Shown: piece after piece, positions 22,143 through 31,167 of the stretch
Layout of the letters: each line of letters starts with the position of its first letter
Numbering within the stretch: position 1 is the stretch's first letter
From: an uncultured SAR86 cluster bacterium
GTDB taxonomy: Bacteria; Pseudomonadota; Gammaproteobacteria; Magnimaribacterales; D2472
Assembly: GCA_902623535.1 (NCBI GenBank)
Contig: CACNUA010000010.1
Span: 1-36,126 of the forward strand
DNA length: 36,126 nucleotides
Direction of reading: 5' to 3'
Notes under the pieces: model-generated
Told to the model about the DNA's origin: nothing
The model's input: only the letters and a program-made list of their open reading frames with translations
The model's database searches: none
Made by a program: the position numbers and the translations under genes

Positions 22143-22628
22143 ATGATAAAGGTTGAACAAAATAAACAAAATAGTTTTTTCTTTGAAATTAAGCCCAACC
22201 GTTCGCTTTACGGAACCCAAAGAGTTATTTTTTTTACTCTCCTTTTTTCAACTTGCTTAATCATTGGCCTAGCTTTTTTTATATTGGGCGCAACACTAAT
22301 TCTTCCATTTGCAGGTTTAGAGATTTTTTTTGTAAGCCTAGGATTTTATGCAAACTTCAAATGGAGCAGGCAAAGAGAAATCATTTACCTTTCCCACTCA
22401 AAAATAAAGATTGAAAAAGGGAGGATCTTTAGAGATTTTGTTTGGGAGGAGTTTAGAGCATTTGTTAAGTTTCAGATTAAAAAAACCAACAACGAAACGA
22501 ATAAATTATTTTTTTCATCTAAAGGCAAGCATATTGAGGTGGGTAATTTTCTTAATCAAGAACAAAAAGAGGATTTAATTAAAGAAATCAGATCGGCAAT
22601 TTCATTCCTTAATAGCTTAGACCCATAA
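22143..22628 (+). CDS. DUF2244 family integral membrane protein
   Basis: A 161-residue membrane protein of unknown function. It shows the DUF2244 plan: a short N-terminus with FFFEIKPNRSLYG, two membrane helices (about 30-80) ending in LILPFAGLEIFFVSLGFY, a basic FKWSRQREIIYL boundary, and a cytoplasmic beta domain ending with EVGNFLNQEQKEDLIKEIRSAI. The family is often found near cytochrome oxidase genes, but none is visible here. I start at ATG 22143; the longer frame from 22038 runs antisense through argD. No ribosome-binding site is visible, and the promoter must lie inside argD. The 3' end overlaps the phosphofructokinase gene by 12 bases. Confidence 0.8.
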   Translation: MIKVEQNKQNSFFFEIKPNRSLYGTQRVIFFTLLFSTCLIIGLAFFILGATLILPFAGLEIFFVSLGFYANFKWSRQREIIYLSHSKIKIEKGRIFRDFVWEEFRAFVKFQIKKTNNETNKLFFSSKGKHIEVGNFLNQEQKEDLIKEIRSAISFLNSLDP

Positions 22629-23864
22629 AGGCAGCTTCTTTTTTACTAACTTGAGTTTGCCTTTTTTATATTTAGGCATTGATGAAAACTTATGCTCCAA
22701 TTTGCCAGAAATTAAAGGCTTGAAATAAGCAATACCTTTTTTGGTTATTCCATATCCATCTTTTGTAATAAATGAAGCGGGCAATTTTTTTTCTACATTT
22801 GCGATCTTTTTTAAAGAAGCAGGTTCAATTGTCCATTTATAGGGATTGTTAGATAAGCGTTTTATTACAGGCATTACTCCATGCATATTTTTGCTTGCAT
22901 ACTTAACAGCGTGCTTCCCAACCGCAAAGGCTTGATCAAGATCAACTCCCGATGCAATATGTCGAGCACTCCTTTGAAGATAGTCAGCAACTGCCCAATG
23001 ATTCTTAAGACCTGTTTTTTTACTAATAATATTTGCTAAATTAGGAGCAACGCCCCCAAGCTGAGAGTGTCCAAAAGCATCTTTCAAGCCACTTTCTGCA
23101 ATAAATCTACCCTTATTATTTTTAATTCCCTCAGACGCAACGACTACGCAAAAACCTTTACTTGCTACTGTATCTTTTACTCTCTTTAAAAAGTCTCTTT
23201 CCTTGAAAGTAATTTCAGGTAGAAGAATGAGATCAGGTGCATGAGGATAACTTTCTTTAGCGACTGCACTCGATGCAGCAATCCATCCGGCATGCCGACC
23301 CATAACTTCCAGAATAAAAACTTTAGTTGAACTAGCCGCCATTGATTCAACATCAAGAGCAGCTTCAATTGTTGAGTTGATTACATATTTAGCAACTGAA
23401 CCAAAGCCTGGACAACAATCGGTTACGGCTAGATCATTATCCACTGTCTTTGGTATCGCAATGCAATTTAAATCATAGTTAAGTTTTTTACATGCCTCAG
23501 AAATTTTTAGTGCAGTATCAGCAGAATCATTGCCTCCGTTATAAAAAAAGTAACCAATGTTATGAGCACGAAATACATCAATGATTCTCTGATATTCTTT
23601 TTGATTTTTACTAAAGTCTTTCAGTTTATATCTGCAGGATCCAAAGACACCACCGGGTCTAAATTTTAGATTCTTTATAAAGGATGTTGATTCAACTGAT
23701 GTGTCATATAGCTCTTCATTTAGAGCACCAAGAATTCCGTTTTTGCCCGCAAAAACTTTGTTAATTTTTTTACTTTTTTTGGATTCTAAAATTACAGCCG
23801 AAGCGGTTGTATTAATGACTGAAGTAACGCCACCAGACTGAGAATAAAATGCATTTTTTGACAT
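22617..23864 (-). CDS. pfp: Pyrophosphate-dependent 6-phosphofructokinase
   Basis: Interconverts fructose 6-phosphate and fructose 1,6-bisphosphate using pyrophosphate, allowing both glycolytic and gluconeogenic flow. In the 415-residue protein, YNGGNDSADTA has Asp113 where ATP enzymes have Gly (E. coli Gly104), and PKTVDND has Lys139 where ATP enzymes have Gly (E. coli Gly124). These two positions are the accepted signature of the PPi type. Substrate-binding MGRHAGWIAA (188-197) is intact. It resembles the roughly 400-residue bacterial PPi-PFKs rather than the long plant-type form. Divergent from mpl across 56 bases; convergent 12-base overlap with the DUF2244 gene. Confidence 0.92.
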   Translation of the reverse strand: MSKNAFYSQSGGVTSVINTTASAVILESKKSKKINKVFAGKNGILGALNEELYDTSVESTSFIKNLKFRPGGVFGSCRYKLKDFSKNQKEYQRIIDVFRAHNIGYFFYNGGNDSADTALKISEACKKLNYDLNCIAIPKTVDNDLAVTDCCPGFGSVAKYVINSTIEAALDVESMAASSTKVFILEVMGRHAGWIAASSAVAKESYPHAPDLILLPEITFKERDFLKRVKDTVASKGFCVVVASEGIKNNKGRFIAESGLKDAFGHSQLGGVAPNLANIISKKTGLKNHWAVADYLQRSARHIASGVDLDQAFAVGKHAVKYASKNMHGVMPVIKRLSNNPYKWTIEPASLKKIANVEKKLPASFITKDGYGITKKGIAYFKPLISGKLEHKFSSMPKYKKGKLKLVKKKLPLWV

Positions 23865-23920
23865 ATATTTATAATTAATGAAATATCGTCTATGGTATCA
23901 ACAGAGATAAAAATTTAAAA
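23865..23920. promoter_or_regulatory. Short divergent promoter region, pfp/mpl
   Basis: Only 56 AT-rich bases separate the two start codons, so both promoters must lie here or within the opposing genes. I see no clear -35/-10 pair or operator, and neither gene has a strong ribosome-binding sequence. Confidence 0.35.
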
Positions 23921-25213
23921 ATGAAAATTCATATTCTTGGAATTTGCGGCACCTTTATGGGCGGACTTGCAAGGATATTATCTGAGTCAGATCATGATAT
24001 TTCTGGTTCTGATGTTGCCTTTTATCCACCTATGTCAGATCAACTTAATGACTTAGGAATTAATCTAACTTCTGGATATGCAGCTAAGAATCTTCCAGGT
24101 GCTGATTTGTATATCATTGGCAATGCTCTTTCTAGAGGCAATGAAAGTGTTGAATATATTCTTGAAAAGAAACTTAATTTTACCTCTGGGCCCGCGATGC
24201 TTGGCAATATCCTCAAAGATAAAAATGTCTTAGCAGTATCAGGCACTCATGGCAAAACAACTACCGCAGCAATGCTTTGTAAAATCATGCACGACAAATA
24301 TAAAGATATAGGATATTTGGTTGGAGGTGTTGCCCAAGATTTAGAGGGATCAGCAAAGCTTGGAAAAGGTGAATATTTCATTATTGAAGCTGATGAGTAT
24401 GATTCAGCTTTTTTTGATAAGCGATCAAAGTTTATTCATTATTCTCCTAATACTTTAATAATAAATAATATTGAGTTTGATCACGCTGATATATTTTCTG
24501 ACGTTAATGAAATTTATAAGCAATTCCATCATCTAGTAAGAATTATTCCAAATAATGGCAACATCATTTTTCATTCTGATGATAAAGATGTAGGTAAGCT
24601 AATTCAGATGGGATGCTGGTCAAATCTTTTTGCTCTGGGAGAGGAAAGTATTTCTTATAACCATCAAGAAAATATTATTTCAGCTGATAATAATCATTTT
24701 CCAGTTGATAAGTTACCATTTTTTGGAAGACACAATTATCAAAATGCAGTTGCTGCGATGCAAGCAGCTTACTTAAATGGTGTGGATTATAAATCTGCAT
24801 TTAATTCATTGCAGGAGTTTGGTGGTGTAAAGAGACGATTGCAGGTCGTATATAACAAAAATAATAAAATCGTTTACGATGATTTTGCTCATCATCCAAC
24901 TGCCATTTCAGCAACAATTGACGCCGTTATTAAGGATCACTCAGGTGGGACGCTAGGCATTATTGAGTTAGCATCGAACACGATGAAATCAGGCCATCAT
25001 GGAAAAGCTCTTTTAGATAGCGCTCACAAGCTCGATTATGTGTATTGGCTTGATAGGAATCGTGTACTTGATCATCAGAATGCTTTTGATGACCTTGAAA
25101 ATTTGCTAAATGTCGCCAATAAAGATCTAAGGGAATGTAGAAACATTCTTTTAATGACCAATAGCGATAGTAAAAAATTAATAGATCCCATAACAAAAAT
25201 TCTAGATGAATAA
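23921..25213 (+). CDS. mpl: UDP-N-acetylmuramate:L-alanyl-gamma-D-glutamyl-meso-DAP ligase
   Basis: Recycles murein tripeptide by joining it to UDP-MurNAc, bypassing MurC, MurD and MurE, in the cytosol. The 430 residues show the Mur ligase plan: N-terminal Rossmann start MKIHILGICGTFMGGLARI (Mpl rather than MurC in wording), ATP-binding GTHGKTT at 108-114, EADEYDSAFFDKRSKF, NNIEFDHADIF, the hinge FFGRHNYQNAVAAM, and YDDFAHHPTAI in the C-terminal domain. Slightly shorter than E. coli Mpl (457). It overlaps the following Lon-N gene by 8 bases. Together with mltB, dacA and mrdA further on, it indicates active wall turnover and reuse. Confidence 0.95.
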   Translation: MKIHILGICGTFMGGLARILSESDHDISGSDVAFYPPMSDQLNDLGINLTSGYAAKNLPGADLYIIGNALSRGNESVEYILEKKLNFTSGPAMLGNILKDKNVLAVSGTHGKTTTAAMLCKIMHDKYKDIGYLVGGVAQDLEGSAKLGKGEYFIIEADEYDSAFFDKRSKFIHYSPNTLIINNIEFDHADIFSDVNEIYKQFHHLVRIIPNNGNIIFHSDDKDVGKLIQMGCWSNLFALGEESISYNHQENIISADNNHFPVDKLPFFGRHNYQNAVAAMQAAYLNGVDYKSAFNSLQEFGGVKRRLQVVYNKNNKIVYDDFAHHPTAISATIDAVIKDHSGGTLGIIELASNTMKSGHHGKALLDSAHKLDYVYWLDRNRVLDHQNAFDDLENLLNVANKDLRECRNILLMTNSDSKKLIDPITKILDE

Positions 25214-25799
25214 ATTCCTTCCAATTTTTCCATTAGGTATCGTTGTACTCCCTGGAAATATTCAATCTTTACAAATTTTTGAACCGCGATATTTAAAAAT
25301 GATTAAAGATGTTATGCGTGGTGACAATCAATTTGTTATCTCGCTTTTGAGCAACTCAAATCAAGATATTTCCTTTAAAGACAAAGGGACTCTTGTAGAA
25401 ATAATAGATTTTAATGATTTACCAAATGGCCTGCTTGGGATTACAGTCAAGGGCACAACAAGAGTTGAAATTTCTTCAGCTGAAATAAATGAGGATGATT
25501 ATCATGTTGGTCAAATTTTTCCAATCTCTGAACCAACTGTTGATGATCAAGCATTATTAGCAAAGTTTCCTGAACTTATTAATGTATTAAGTCAACTAAA
25601 AGAACACCCTAAAGTAAGAGAGTTACCGATAGATATTAATTTATCTTCAGCTGATTCGGTAAGTTTTCATCTTGGAGGCTTAATACCATTGAGCCCACTC
25701 GATAAACAATTATTATTAGATGCATTCGATGCGGGTCAAAGATTAAATATCTTATCCAGACTGCTTGATGAAATTTCCAGTTCGTCACGTAAAGCCTAA
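25206..25799 (+). CDS. Lon N-terminal-domain (LON substrate-binding) protein
   Basis: A 197-residue stand-alone version of the N-terminal substrate-recognition domain of Lon protease, without ATPase or peptidase domains. The start FLPIFPLGIVVLPGNIQSLQIFEPRYLKMI is characteristic, followed by beta-rich segments (LVEIIDF, LLGITVKGTTRVEI) and a helical C-terminal half with DKQLLLDAFDAGQRLNIL. Such proteins are common in proteobacteria, with unknown role, perhaps as adaptors. Its ATG lies inside the end of mpl (8-base overlap), so it is translated from the same mRNA. It is full length for this class and not a Lon fragment. Confidence 0.85.
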   Translation: MNKFLPIFPLGIVVLPGNIQSLQIFEPRYLKMIKDVMRGDNQFVISLLSNSNQDISFKDKGTLVEIIDFNDLPNGLLGITVKGTTRVEISSAEINEDDYHVGQIFPISEPTVDDQALLAKFPELINVLSQLKEHPKVRELPIDINLSSADSVSFHLGGLIPLSPLDKQLLLDAFDAGQRLNILSRLLDEISSSSRKA

Positions 25800-25912
25800 T
25801 TTAATTAAGAACTAAATTTATGTGTTGCTTAATTTCGAACTAGTACAATCTTTTTGCCTACTATTTTTTTTTATACAAACATTTAATATAGCTTTATAGG
25901 AAAATTCTAAAA

Positions 25913-25917
25913 GGGAG
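25913..25917 (+). promoter_or_regulatory. Strong ribosome binding site of the CurA-like gene
   Basis: AAGGGAGAGA directly before the ATG at 25923 is one of the best Shine-Dalgarno sequences in the window, suggesting high expression compared with its neighbours. The 123-base gap before it is T-rich, with no promoter I can assign firmly. Confidence 0.65.
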
Positions 25918-25922
25918 AGAAA

Positions 25923-26924
25923 ATGGAAAATACTAAGTGGGTCTTAAAAGAAAGACCAATTGGATTAGTCAAAGATTCAGATTTTGAATTAATTAAAGAA
26001 GAAATTGGCGAATTAAATGATCAAGAAATTCTGCTAGAAAATTTATACTTATCTTTTGATCCTACCCAGAGAATGTGGCTGAATGATATGCCAGGATATT
26101 TACCTCCAGTTCAAATAGGAGAGGTGGTTCGATCCGGCGGCGTTGGCAAAGTGATTGATTCTAAGCACTCCGATTATAAGGTTGGAGATTTGGTTTTCGG
26201 ATTTGTTGGATGGCAATCTCATTGCTTGGTTGCGCCAACTCAGGATGAAAGATTTAGAGTTATTCCGGATATTCTTCCATTACCCACTATGTTAAATGTT
26301 TTAGGCACAACAGGGATCACTGCCTATTATGGTTTGGTTGAATTAGGTGACCCTAAACCGGGTGAAACTGTTCTTGTATCCGGAGCAGCAGGTGCAACTG
26401 GTTCAGTTGCAGCTCAGATCGCAAAGCTCAAAGGATGTAATGTTATTGGAATAGCTGGCGGTGAAAAAAAATGCCAATGGTTAAAAGACTGTGGAATCGA
26501 TGAGGTTATAGATTATAAAAATAGCAATGTTCATGATGAGCTGCCTAAGGTTGCTAAAAATGGCATCGATGTTTATTTTGATAATGTTGGTGGAGAACTT
26601 CTTGAGACAGTCCTATTCCTAATTAATATCAATGCTAGAGTTCTTTTATGTGGCGGTATTTCTTCTGGTTATGACGCTACAAAATTACCTGATGGGCCTA
26701 AAAATCTTTTTTCATTAATTATTAAAAGAGCAACAATGCAAGGTTTTTTAGTTTTAGATTATCTCCCTCATGCTGAAAAGGCCTTAGAAGAAATTGGGGC
26801 TTGGGTTATGGAGGGTAAGATAAAGCATATTGAAGATGTCCAAGAAGGGCTTGAGAACTGTCCTCAAACTCTTAACAGACTCTTCACCGGTCAAAACTTT
26901 GGAAAACAAGTGCTAAAAATTTAA
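25923..26924 (+). CDS. NADPH-dependent medium-chain oxidoreductase, CurA / prostaglandin-reductase-like
   Basis: Zinc-independent medium-chain dehydrogenase/reductase that typically reduces the double bond of unsaturated aldehydes or ketones with NADPH. The 333 residues show the N-terminal LYLSFDPTQRMWL, PPVQIGEVVRSGGVGKV, VLGTTGITAYYGL, the nucleotide-binding GAAGATG at 154-160, and FDNVGGELLETVL, all as in E. coli CurA and mammalian PTGR1. The structural and catalytic zinc ligands of alcohol dehydrogenases are absent, as expected. It stands alone, with its own strong ribosome-binding site; its end overlaps the next convergent gene by 4 bases. A role in detoxifying lipid-peroxidation aldehydes is plausible but inferred. 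Confidence 0.92.
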   Translation: MENTKWVLKERPIGLVKDSDFELIKEEIGELNDQEILLENLYLSFDPTQRMWLNDMPGYLPPVQIGEVVRSGGVGKVIDSKHSDYKVGDLVFGFVGWQSHCLVAPTQDERFRVIPDILPLPTMLNVLGTTGITAYYGLVELGDPKPGETVLVSGAAGATGSVAAQIAKLKGCNVIGIAGGEKKCQWLKDCGIDEVIDYKNSNVHDELPKVAKNGIDVYFDNVGGELLETVLFLININARVLLCGGISSGYDATKLPDGPKNLFSLIIKRATMQGFLVLDYLPHAEKALEEIGAWVMEGKIKHIEDVQEGLENCPQTLNRLFTGQNFGKQVLKI

Positions 26925-27352
26925 ACTTTTAACGGTGGTTTACTTTGACGAGATCTAATCCAATTTATAGAGTTAATTACACCTTTTTGCTTTAAAAGCT
27001 TCCTCTCAAATGCATATTTTCCTGGATAGTCCATGAAGACTAGTCCAGTGATGATTGTTAGAATTCCTTGTCCTGGCAATACGAGCATTAAAATACCAGA
27101 CAGGAATAACAAGACACCAAAAAAATTTTTTGTAATTAAAACTAACAATTTTAACAATGGGTATCGAGAGTTTTGAACACTGGAAATTAAATTTCTATTT
27201 TCAGATTTGAAATAATCTTCTGGCAAAAAAGAAATAATTAGTACCATCATGAAAACTGAGATGATAAGGATGAATAAAGATAAGCTGCCTAAAAGAAATA
27301 ATAAATCGCTATTCACGCTTGACCATGAAGTAATTTTTTCACTAATGCTCAT
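26921..27352 (-). CDS. PGPGW-like small membrane protein
   Basis: A 143-residue inner-membrane protein with two or three hydrophobic regions (about 19-43 and 70-108). The second contains LITKNFFGVLLFLSG then MLVLPGQGILTIITGL and DYPGKYAFERKLLK, the pattern of the putative transmembrane PGPGW family; the C-terminus is basic (NWIRSRQSKPPLKV), typical of the family's arginine-rich end. Function is unknown. It is divergent from rsfS over 95 bases and overlaps the CurA-like gene end by 4 bases. Confidence 0.75.
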   Translation of the reverse strand: MSISEKITSWSSVNSDLLFLLGSLSLFILIISVFMMVLIISFLPEDYFKSENRNLISSVQNSRYPLLKLLVLITKNFFGVLLFLSGILMLVLPGQGILTIITGLVFMDYPGKYAFERKLLKQKGVINSINWIRSRQSKPPLKV

Positions 27353-27447
27353 TTAATAGATACTTTATAGCTCATAGAGTGGATTGATCAATATATTTTA
27401 GTTATTCTTTACCTATTGAATACAAAGATATGGGTTAGCAACCTTCA

Positions 27448-27801
27448 ATGAAAAGCATCGAACCACTTAATATTTGTATTCAAGCACTCAATGACTTAAA
27501 AGCTCAAAATTTACTTACATTAGATATATCAAAGTCTTCAAATTTTTCAGATTGGTTTGTAATAGCTACTGCAACTTCAGATAGGCATGCAAAAGCGATT
27601 GCTAATAATGTAGTTGAAGAACTAAAAAATAATAATGTAGAAATTATAGGGGTTGAAGGGAGAGAAGAATCTGAATGGATATTAATTGATTCCGGAGAAG
27701 TTGTAATAAATATTATGCTTGATGAGACAAGGAACTTTTATGATCTAGAGAGTCTCTGGGGAGCTGAAATGAGCTCATCAATATCAAGCGATGAAATTTA
27801 A
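27448..27801 (+). CDS. rsfS: Ribosomal silencing factor RsfS (Iojap family)
   Basis: Binds ribosomal protein L14 and blocks subunit joining, reducing translation in slow growth. The 117 residues match the family: LDISKSSNFSDWFVIATATSDRH near 24-46, then VEGREESEWILIDSGEVVINIMLDETRNFYDLESLW. It opens the operon with rlmH and the wall genes, as in E. coli; here nadD, which usually precedes it, is absent. It overlaps rlmH by 11 bases. The ATG at 27448 has no clear ribosome-binding site. Confidence 0.95.
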   Translation: MKSIEPLNICIQALNDLKAQNLLTLDISKSSNFSDWFVIATATSDRHAKAIANNVVEELKNNNVEIIGVEGREESEWILIDSGEVVINIMLDETRNFYDLESLWGAEMSSSISSDEI

Positions 27802-28249
27802 AGTTCACTCAATTTCAAGCAAATCTCAAGTTTGGGAGGAAGCCGCGTTAGAATTTTATAAAAAAAGGCTACGTGAGCATGAGCTTATTTTTTTAAATCA
27901 CAAGCATAAACTTTCATCAAAGAACTCTGAAGAGTTGATACAGGCTGAGTCAGGAATATTATTAAACAAAGTCGAAAAAATAGATCATGCAATTGCATGG
28001 GATATTAAAGGAAGATCGATTTCTAGCAATGAATTTGCTAATTTAATCATGGAGTATTCCATGATTGATCATCAAATAGAGTTTATTATTGGCGGATCAC
28101 ATGGTTTATCTAGCGAGGCTCTGGATAAGTCAAATCATGTAATCTCAGCCTCAAAACTTACTTTTCCTCATAGACTATTTAAAATAATATTATCAGAACA
28201 AATTTATAGAGCATGCTCAATTATCTCTAATCACCCTTATCATAAATAA
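27791..28249 (+). CDS. rlmH: 23S rRNA pseudouridine-1915 N3-methyltransferase
   Basis: SPOUT-class enzyme that methylates pseudouridine 1915 of 23S rRNA in helix 69 on assembled ribosomes. The 152 residues include the AdoMet-binding knot FIIGGSHGLSSEAL and the closing knot elements LTFPHRLFKIILSEQIYRA and SNHPYHK at the C-terminus, as in E. coli RlmH. The start overlaps the end of rsfS by 11 bases, and only 3 bases separate it from mrdA, so the set is one transcript. Confidence 0.96.
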   Translation: MKFKVHSISSKSQVWEEAALEFYKKRLREHELIFLNHKHKLSSKNSEELIQAESGILLNKVEKIDHAIAWDIKGRSISSNEFANLIMEYSMIDHQIEFIIGGSHGLSSEALDKSNHVISASKLTFPHRLFKIILSEQIYRACSIISNHPYHK

Positions 28250-28252
28250 AGA

Positions 28253-30091
28253 ATGGATTTTCATGAAAGACAGTTAGAGCGACAATCGTTTACGCAAAGA
28301 TCACTATTGGTCATCGCTTTTTTACTAATTTTTATTGTAGTTATCTTATTTCGAACTTTTTCTTTACAAATTTCAAATTTTATAGAATTTGATAAAGCCT
28401 CCCTAAATAACAGAACCTATTCAGTTCCTGTCCAACCACTCAGAGGGAAAATCCTTGATAGAAATGGCGAAATTATTTCTGAAAATTTAGCTACGTTTGA
28501 TTTAGTTACTATTCCAAGGGATATTAAGGATGTTGAAGGATTTCTTAAGAAGATTGAGAACATTATTAATCTTGATAAAGATGAGATCGATCTTTACATT
28601 AAAAATTTTAATTCTAAGGCATTTTTTAATAGAGAGCTGGTTCTTAAAAGAAATTTAACTGAAATTGAAATCGCAAGATTTGAGGTAAGAGGATTTGAAC
28701 ATAAAGAAGCCTTTGTTGGTAAAAGATTTAGAAGGGTTTCGAGGTATGATGAAATTTTTTCTCACGTTCTTGGTTATACAGGTAGTGCTAGAGAAAATAA
28801 TTTTGATGAACAAAATAGGTTCAGATCAAATAGCTGGAAAGATGCAGTTTTTTCATATGCCAATGGATTAATAGAAGGCAAAGCAGGTCTTGAAAAGACT
28901 TATAATAAAAGTTTAACTGGCATATTTGGTATTAAGCAATTCGAGGTTGATGCAAGAGGGCGTCTTGTCAAGGAATTGAGTTATACCCCTCCGATCAATG
29001 GAGAAAATATTTTAACCACCCTTGATATCGATGCTCAGAAAGTAGCAGCTAATCAACTAGGCAAAAGAAAGGGTTCGATCGTTGCTGTAGATGTAGAAAC
29101 AGGGGGTATTTTGGCAATCTACAGTTACCCAACCTTTTCAGTTAATAAAATGGCAAATGGTATTAGCCAATTAGATTATGATGATTTAATAAATGATCCT
29201 GATAAACCGTTCTTTGATAGATCTGTTGCCGGAAGATATCCTCCTGCCTCAACTATCAAACCTTTGGTAGGTATTCATGCCTTAAATAGAGGCCAAATAA
29301 GTTGGACAACAAAAATTAATGATCCAGGTTTCTTTGAATTACCAGAAGATGGAAGGATATTTAGAAGCTGGGGGGAAATAGCCCATGGTTTAATTAATCT
29401 TAATCAAGCCCTGATAAGAAGTTCAAATACATATTTTTTTAATCTTGCTTATAACTCTGGGATAAACGAATTGGCAGATGATATTGAAAAATTTGGCTTT
29501 GGAAGTACTGTTTGCGTTGATTGCATCTTGGAGGATGAAGGATTGGTTCCAAGACCTCAATGGAAAATGAACAACCTAAATTTTGGATGGTTTAAAGGCG
29601 ATACAGTTAATATTGGAGTTGGACAAGGATATATTAGTGCTACCCCAATACAGTTAGCCCACTACACTGTAACACTGGCAAATAAAGGAATGAAAAAACC
29701 ACTTTTTTTAAATAATTCCTTAAGTGAAAAGATACCATCATCAGAGATAGAGCTAGAAAATTTTAATCAACGGGATTGGGAGCTTCTTCATAAAGCAATG
29801 GAGAGTGTGGTGGAATCTGATTACGGAACAGCACGACGAATCAGGGATAAAAAAGATTTTCCTATCGCTGCAAAAACCGGAACAGGAGAGATCATTAGTT
29901 TAGATTCTAGAGAAGAGTATGAAAGAATAAGGGAGGATCAAGGCTTAAGAGATCACGCAATTATTATTGCTTTTGCTCCAGCTGAAAAACCAAAGTACGC
30001 AGTAACTGTAATTATAGAGAATGGCGAGAGTGGTGGATCCGTAGCTGGGCCAGTGGCTTTAAGCATGCTTAAAGAGTTGTTAAAAGAATGA
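28253..30091 (+). CDS. mrdA: Penicillin-binding protein 2 (elongasome transpeptidase)
   Basis: Monofunctional class B transpeptidase that crosslinks new wall in the rod-elongation complex with RodA and MreB. The 612 residues have a short cytoplasmic N-terminus, one membrane anchor (about 17-38), a pedestal domain starting with YSVPVQPLRGKILDRNGEIIS, and the catalytic domain with Ser333 and Lys336 (PPASTIKP), Ser390-Ser391-Asn392 (IRSSNTYFF) and Lys541-Thr-Gly (AAKTGTGE). All active-site motifs are present. Its ATGA stop overlaps the start of mrdB. Confidence 0.97.
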   Translation: MDFHERQLERQSFTQRSLLVIAFLLIFIVVILFRTFSLQISNFIEFDKASLNNRTYSVPVQPLRGKILDRNGEIISENLATFDLVTIPRDIKDVEGFLKKIENIINLDKDEIDLYIKNFNSKAFFNRELVLKRNLTEIEIARFEVRGFEHKEAFVGKRFRRVSRYDEIFSHVLGYTGSARENNFDEQNRFRSNSWKDAVFSYANGLIEGKAGLEKTYNKSLTGIFGIKQFEVDARGRLVKELSYTPPINGENILTTLDIDAQKVAANQLGKRKGSIVAVDVETGGILAIYSYPTFSVNKMANGISQLDYDDLINDPDKPFFDRSVAGRYPPASTIKPLVGIHALNRGQISWTTKINDPGFFELPEDGRIFRSWGEIAHGLINLNQALIRSSNTYFFNLAYNSGINELADDIEKFGFGSTVCVDCILEDEGLVPRPQWKMNNLNFGWFKGDTVNIGVGQGYISATPIQLAHYTVTLANKGMKKPLFLNNSLSEKIPSSEIELENFNQRDWELLHKAMESVVESDYGTARRIRDKKDFPIAAKTGTGEIISLDSREEYERIREDQGLRDHAIIIAFAPAEKPKYAVTVIIENGESGGSVAGPVALSMLKELLKE

Positions 30092-31167
30092 TCAGAAAAA
30101 TTTACTTAGATCCATATATTTTTATAGGTATCTCATTATTAGCAATGGTTGGAGTCTTAATTCTTTTCAGTGCATCAGAGGGTAATGGAACTATTGTTAT
30201 CAAACAATCAATTTATGTCATGTTAGGACTTTTATTATTTTTACTTGTTAGTCAGCCTGATCCTGATATATATAGAAGGTTTTCCCCACTCATTCTTTTT
30301 GGAACTTTGATTCTAGTATTCATTGCTTATTTTTTTGGTCCTGAAATAAATGGTGCTAGAAGATGGATCAGACTTTTTGGATTTTCATTTCAGCCATCAG
30401 AGCTTCTGAAGATATCCCTACCACTTTTTTTAGGATCATTTTTATTTAATAAAAAGCTACCGATTAATGCAAAGCAAACAACTATTTCAATCTTTTTTAT
30501 ATTAGCTTGCTTTTTATCCGTTTACATTCAACCAGATCTTGGGACAGGATTACTAATTGCGGCATCAGGATTTTTAGTATTATTTCTTGCGGGGTTAAGT
30601 TGGGTTTTTATTGGAGTTACAATTGGTGCGATTTTAATTTTTTCCCCTTTCATATGGAATAATCTTCTTGAACCATTTCAAAGGGAACGCATTTGGACCC
30701 TTTTTAATCCAGAGTCAGATCCCTATGGTTCTGGATGGAATATCATTCAATCAAAAATTGCGATAGGTAGTGGTGGACTTTTTGGAAAAGGTTATGGAGA
30801 GGGTAGTCAAACGCACCTCAACTTTCTTCCCGAAACACAAACTGACTTTATTTTTTCTGTTTTGGCAGAAGAATTCGGGTTTATTGGTGTTTTACTTTTG
30901 TTAATCCTATATACATTTGTTCTTTTACGAACATTTTATTTAGCAGTAAATGCTAGGGATCGTTTTTGTCGACTCGTAATTGGTGGCTTTATTTTTACAT
31001 TCGGCTTTAATGTCATGATTAATCTTGCAATGGTGATTGGTCTTATTCCAGTAGTAGGAATGCCGCTTCCTTTCTTTAGTCGGGGAGGAACATCTCTGCT
31101 TTCAATATTTCTAATGTTTGGGATAATAACTTCCATGTCAACGCACAGAAAATTTATTGCAAAATGA
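30088..31167 (+). CDS. mrdB: Rod shape SEDS glycosyltransferase RodA
   Basis: Polymerises lipid II into glycan strands for lateral wall growth, paired with PBP2. The 359 residues form about ten membrane helices with SEDS marks: EINGARRWIRLFGFSFQPSELLKI, and the catalytic Asp253 in LPETQTDFIFSVLAEEFGF. The C-terminal family motif reads PLPFFSRGGTSLLS, with Arg where Tyr is usual (SYGG). Starts and ends in ATGA overlaps with mrdA and mltB. Confidence 0.96.
   Translation: MIRKIYLDPYIFIGISLLAMVGVLILFSASEGNGTIVIKQSIYVMLGLLLFLLVSQPDPDIYRRFSPLILFGTLILVFIAYFFGPEINGARRWIRLFGFSFQPSELLKISLPLFLGSFLFNKKLPINAKQTTISIFFILACFLSVYIQPDLGTGLLIAASGFLVLFLAGLSWVFIGVTIGAILIFSPFIWNNLLEPFQRERIWTLFNPESDPYGSGWNIIQSKIAIGSGGLFGKGYGEGSQTHLNFLPETQTDFIFSVLAEEFGFIGVLLLLILYTFVLLRTFYLAVNARDRFCRLVIGGFIFTFGFNVMINLAMVIGLIPVVGMPLPFFSRGGTSLLSIFLMFGIITSMSTHRKFIAK

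Noticed and set aside
22137..22220. N-terminal extension of ArgD by 28 residues.
   Set aside because: It is hydrophobic and unlike ArgD, and it covers the DUF2244 start in antisense.
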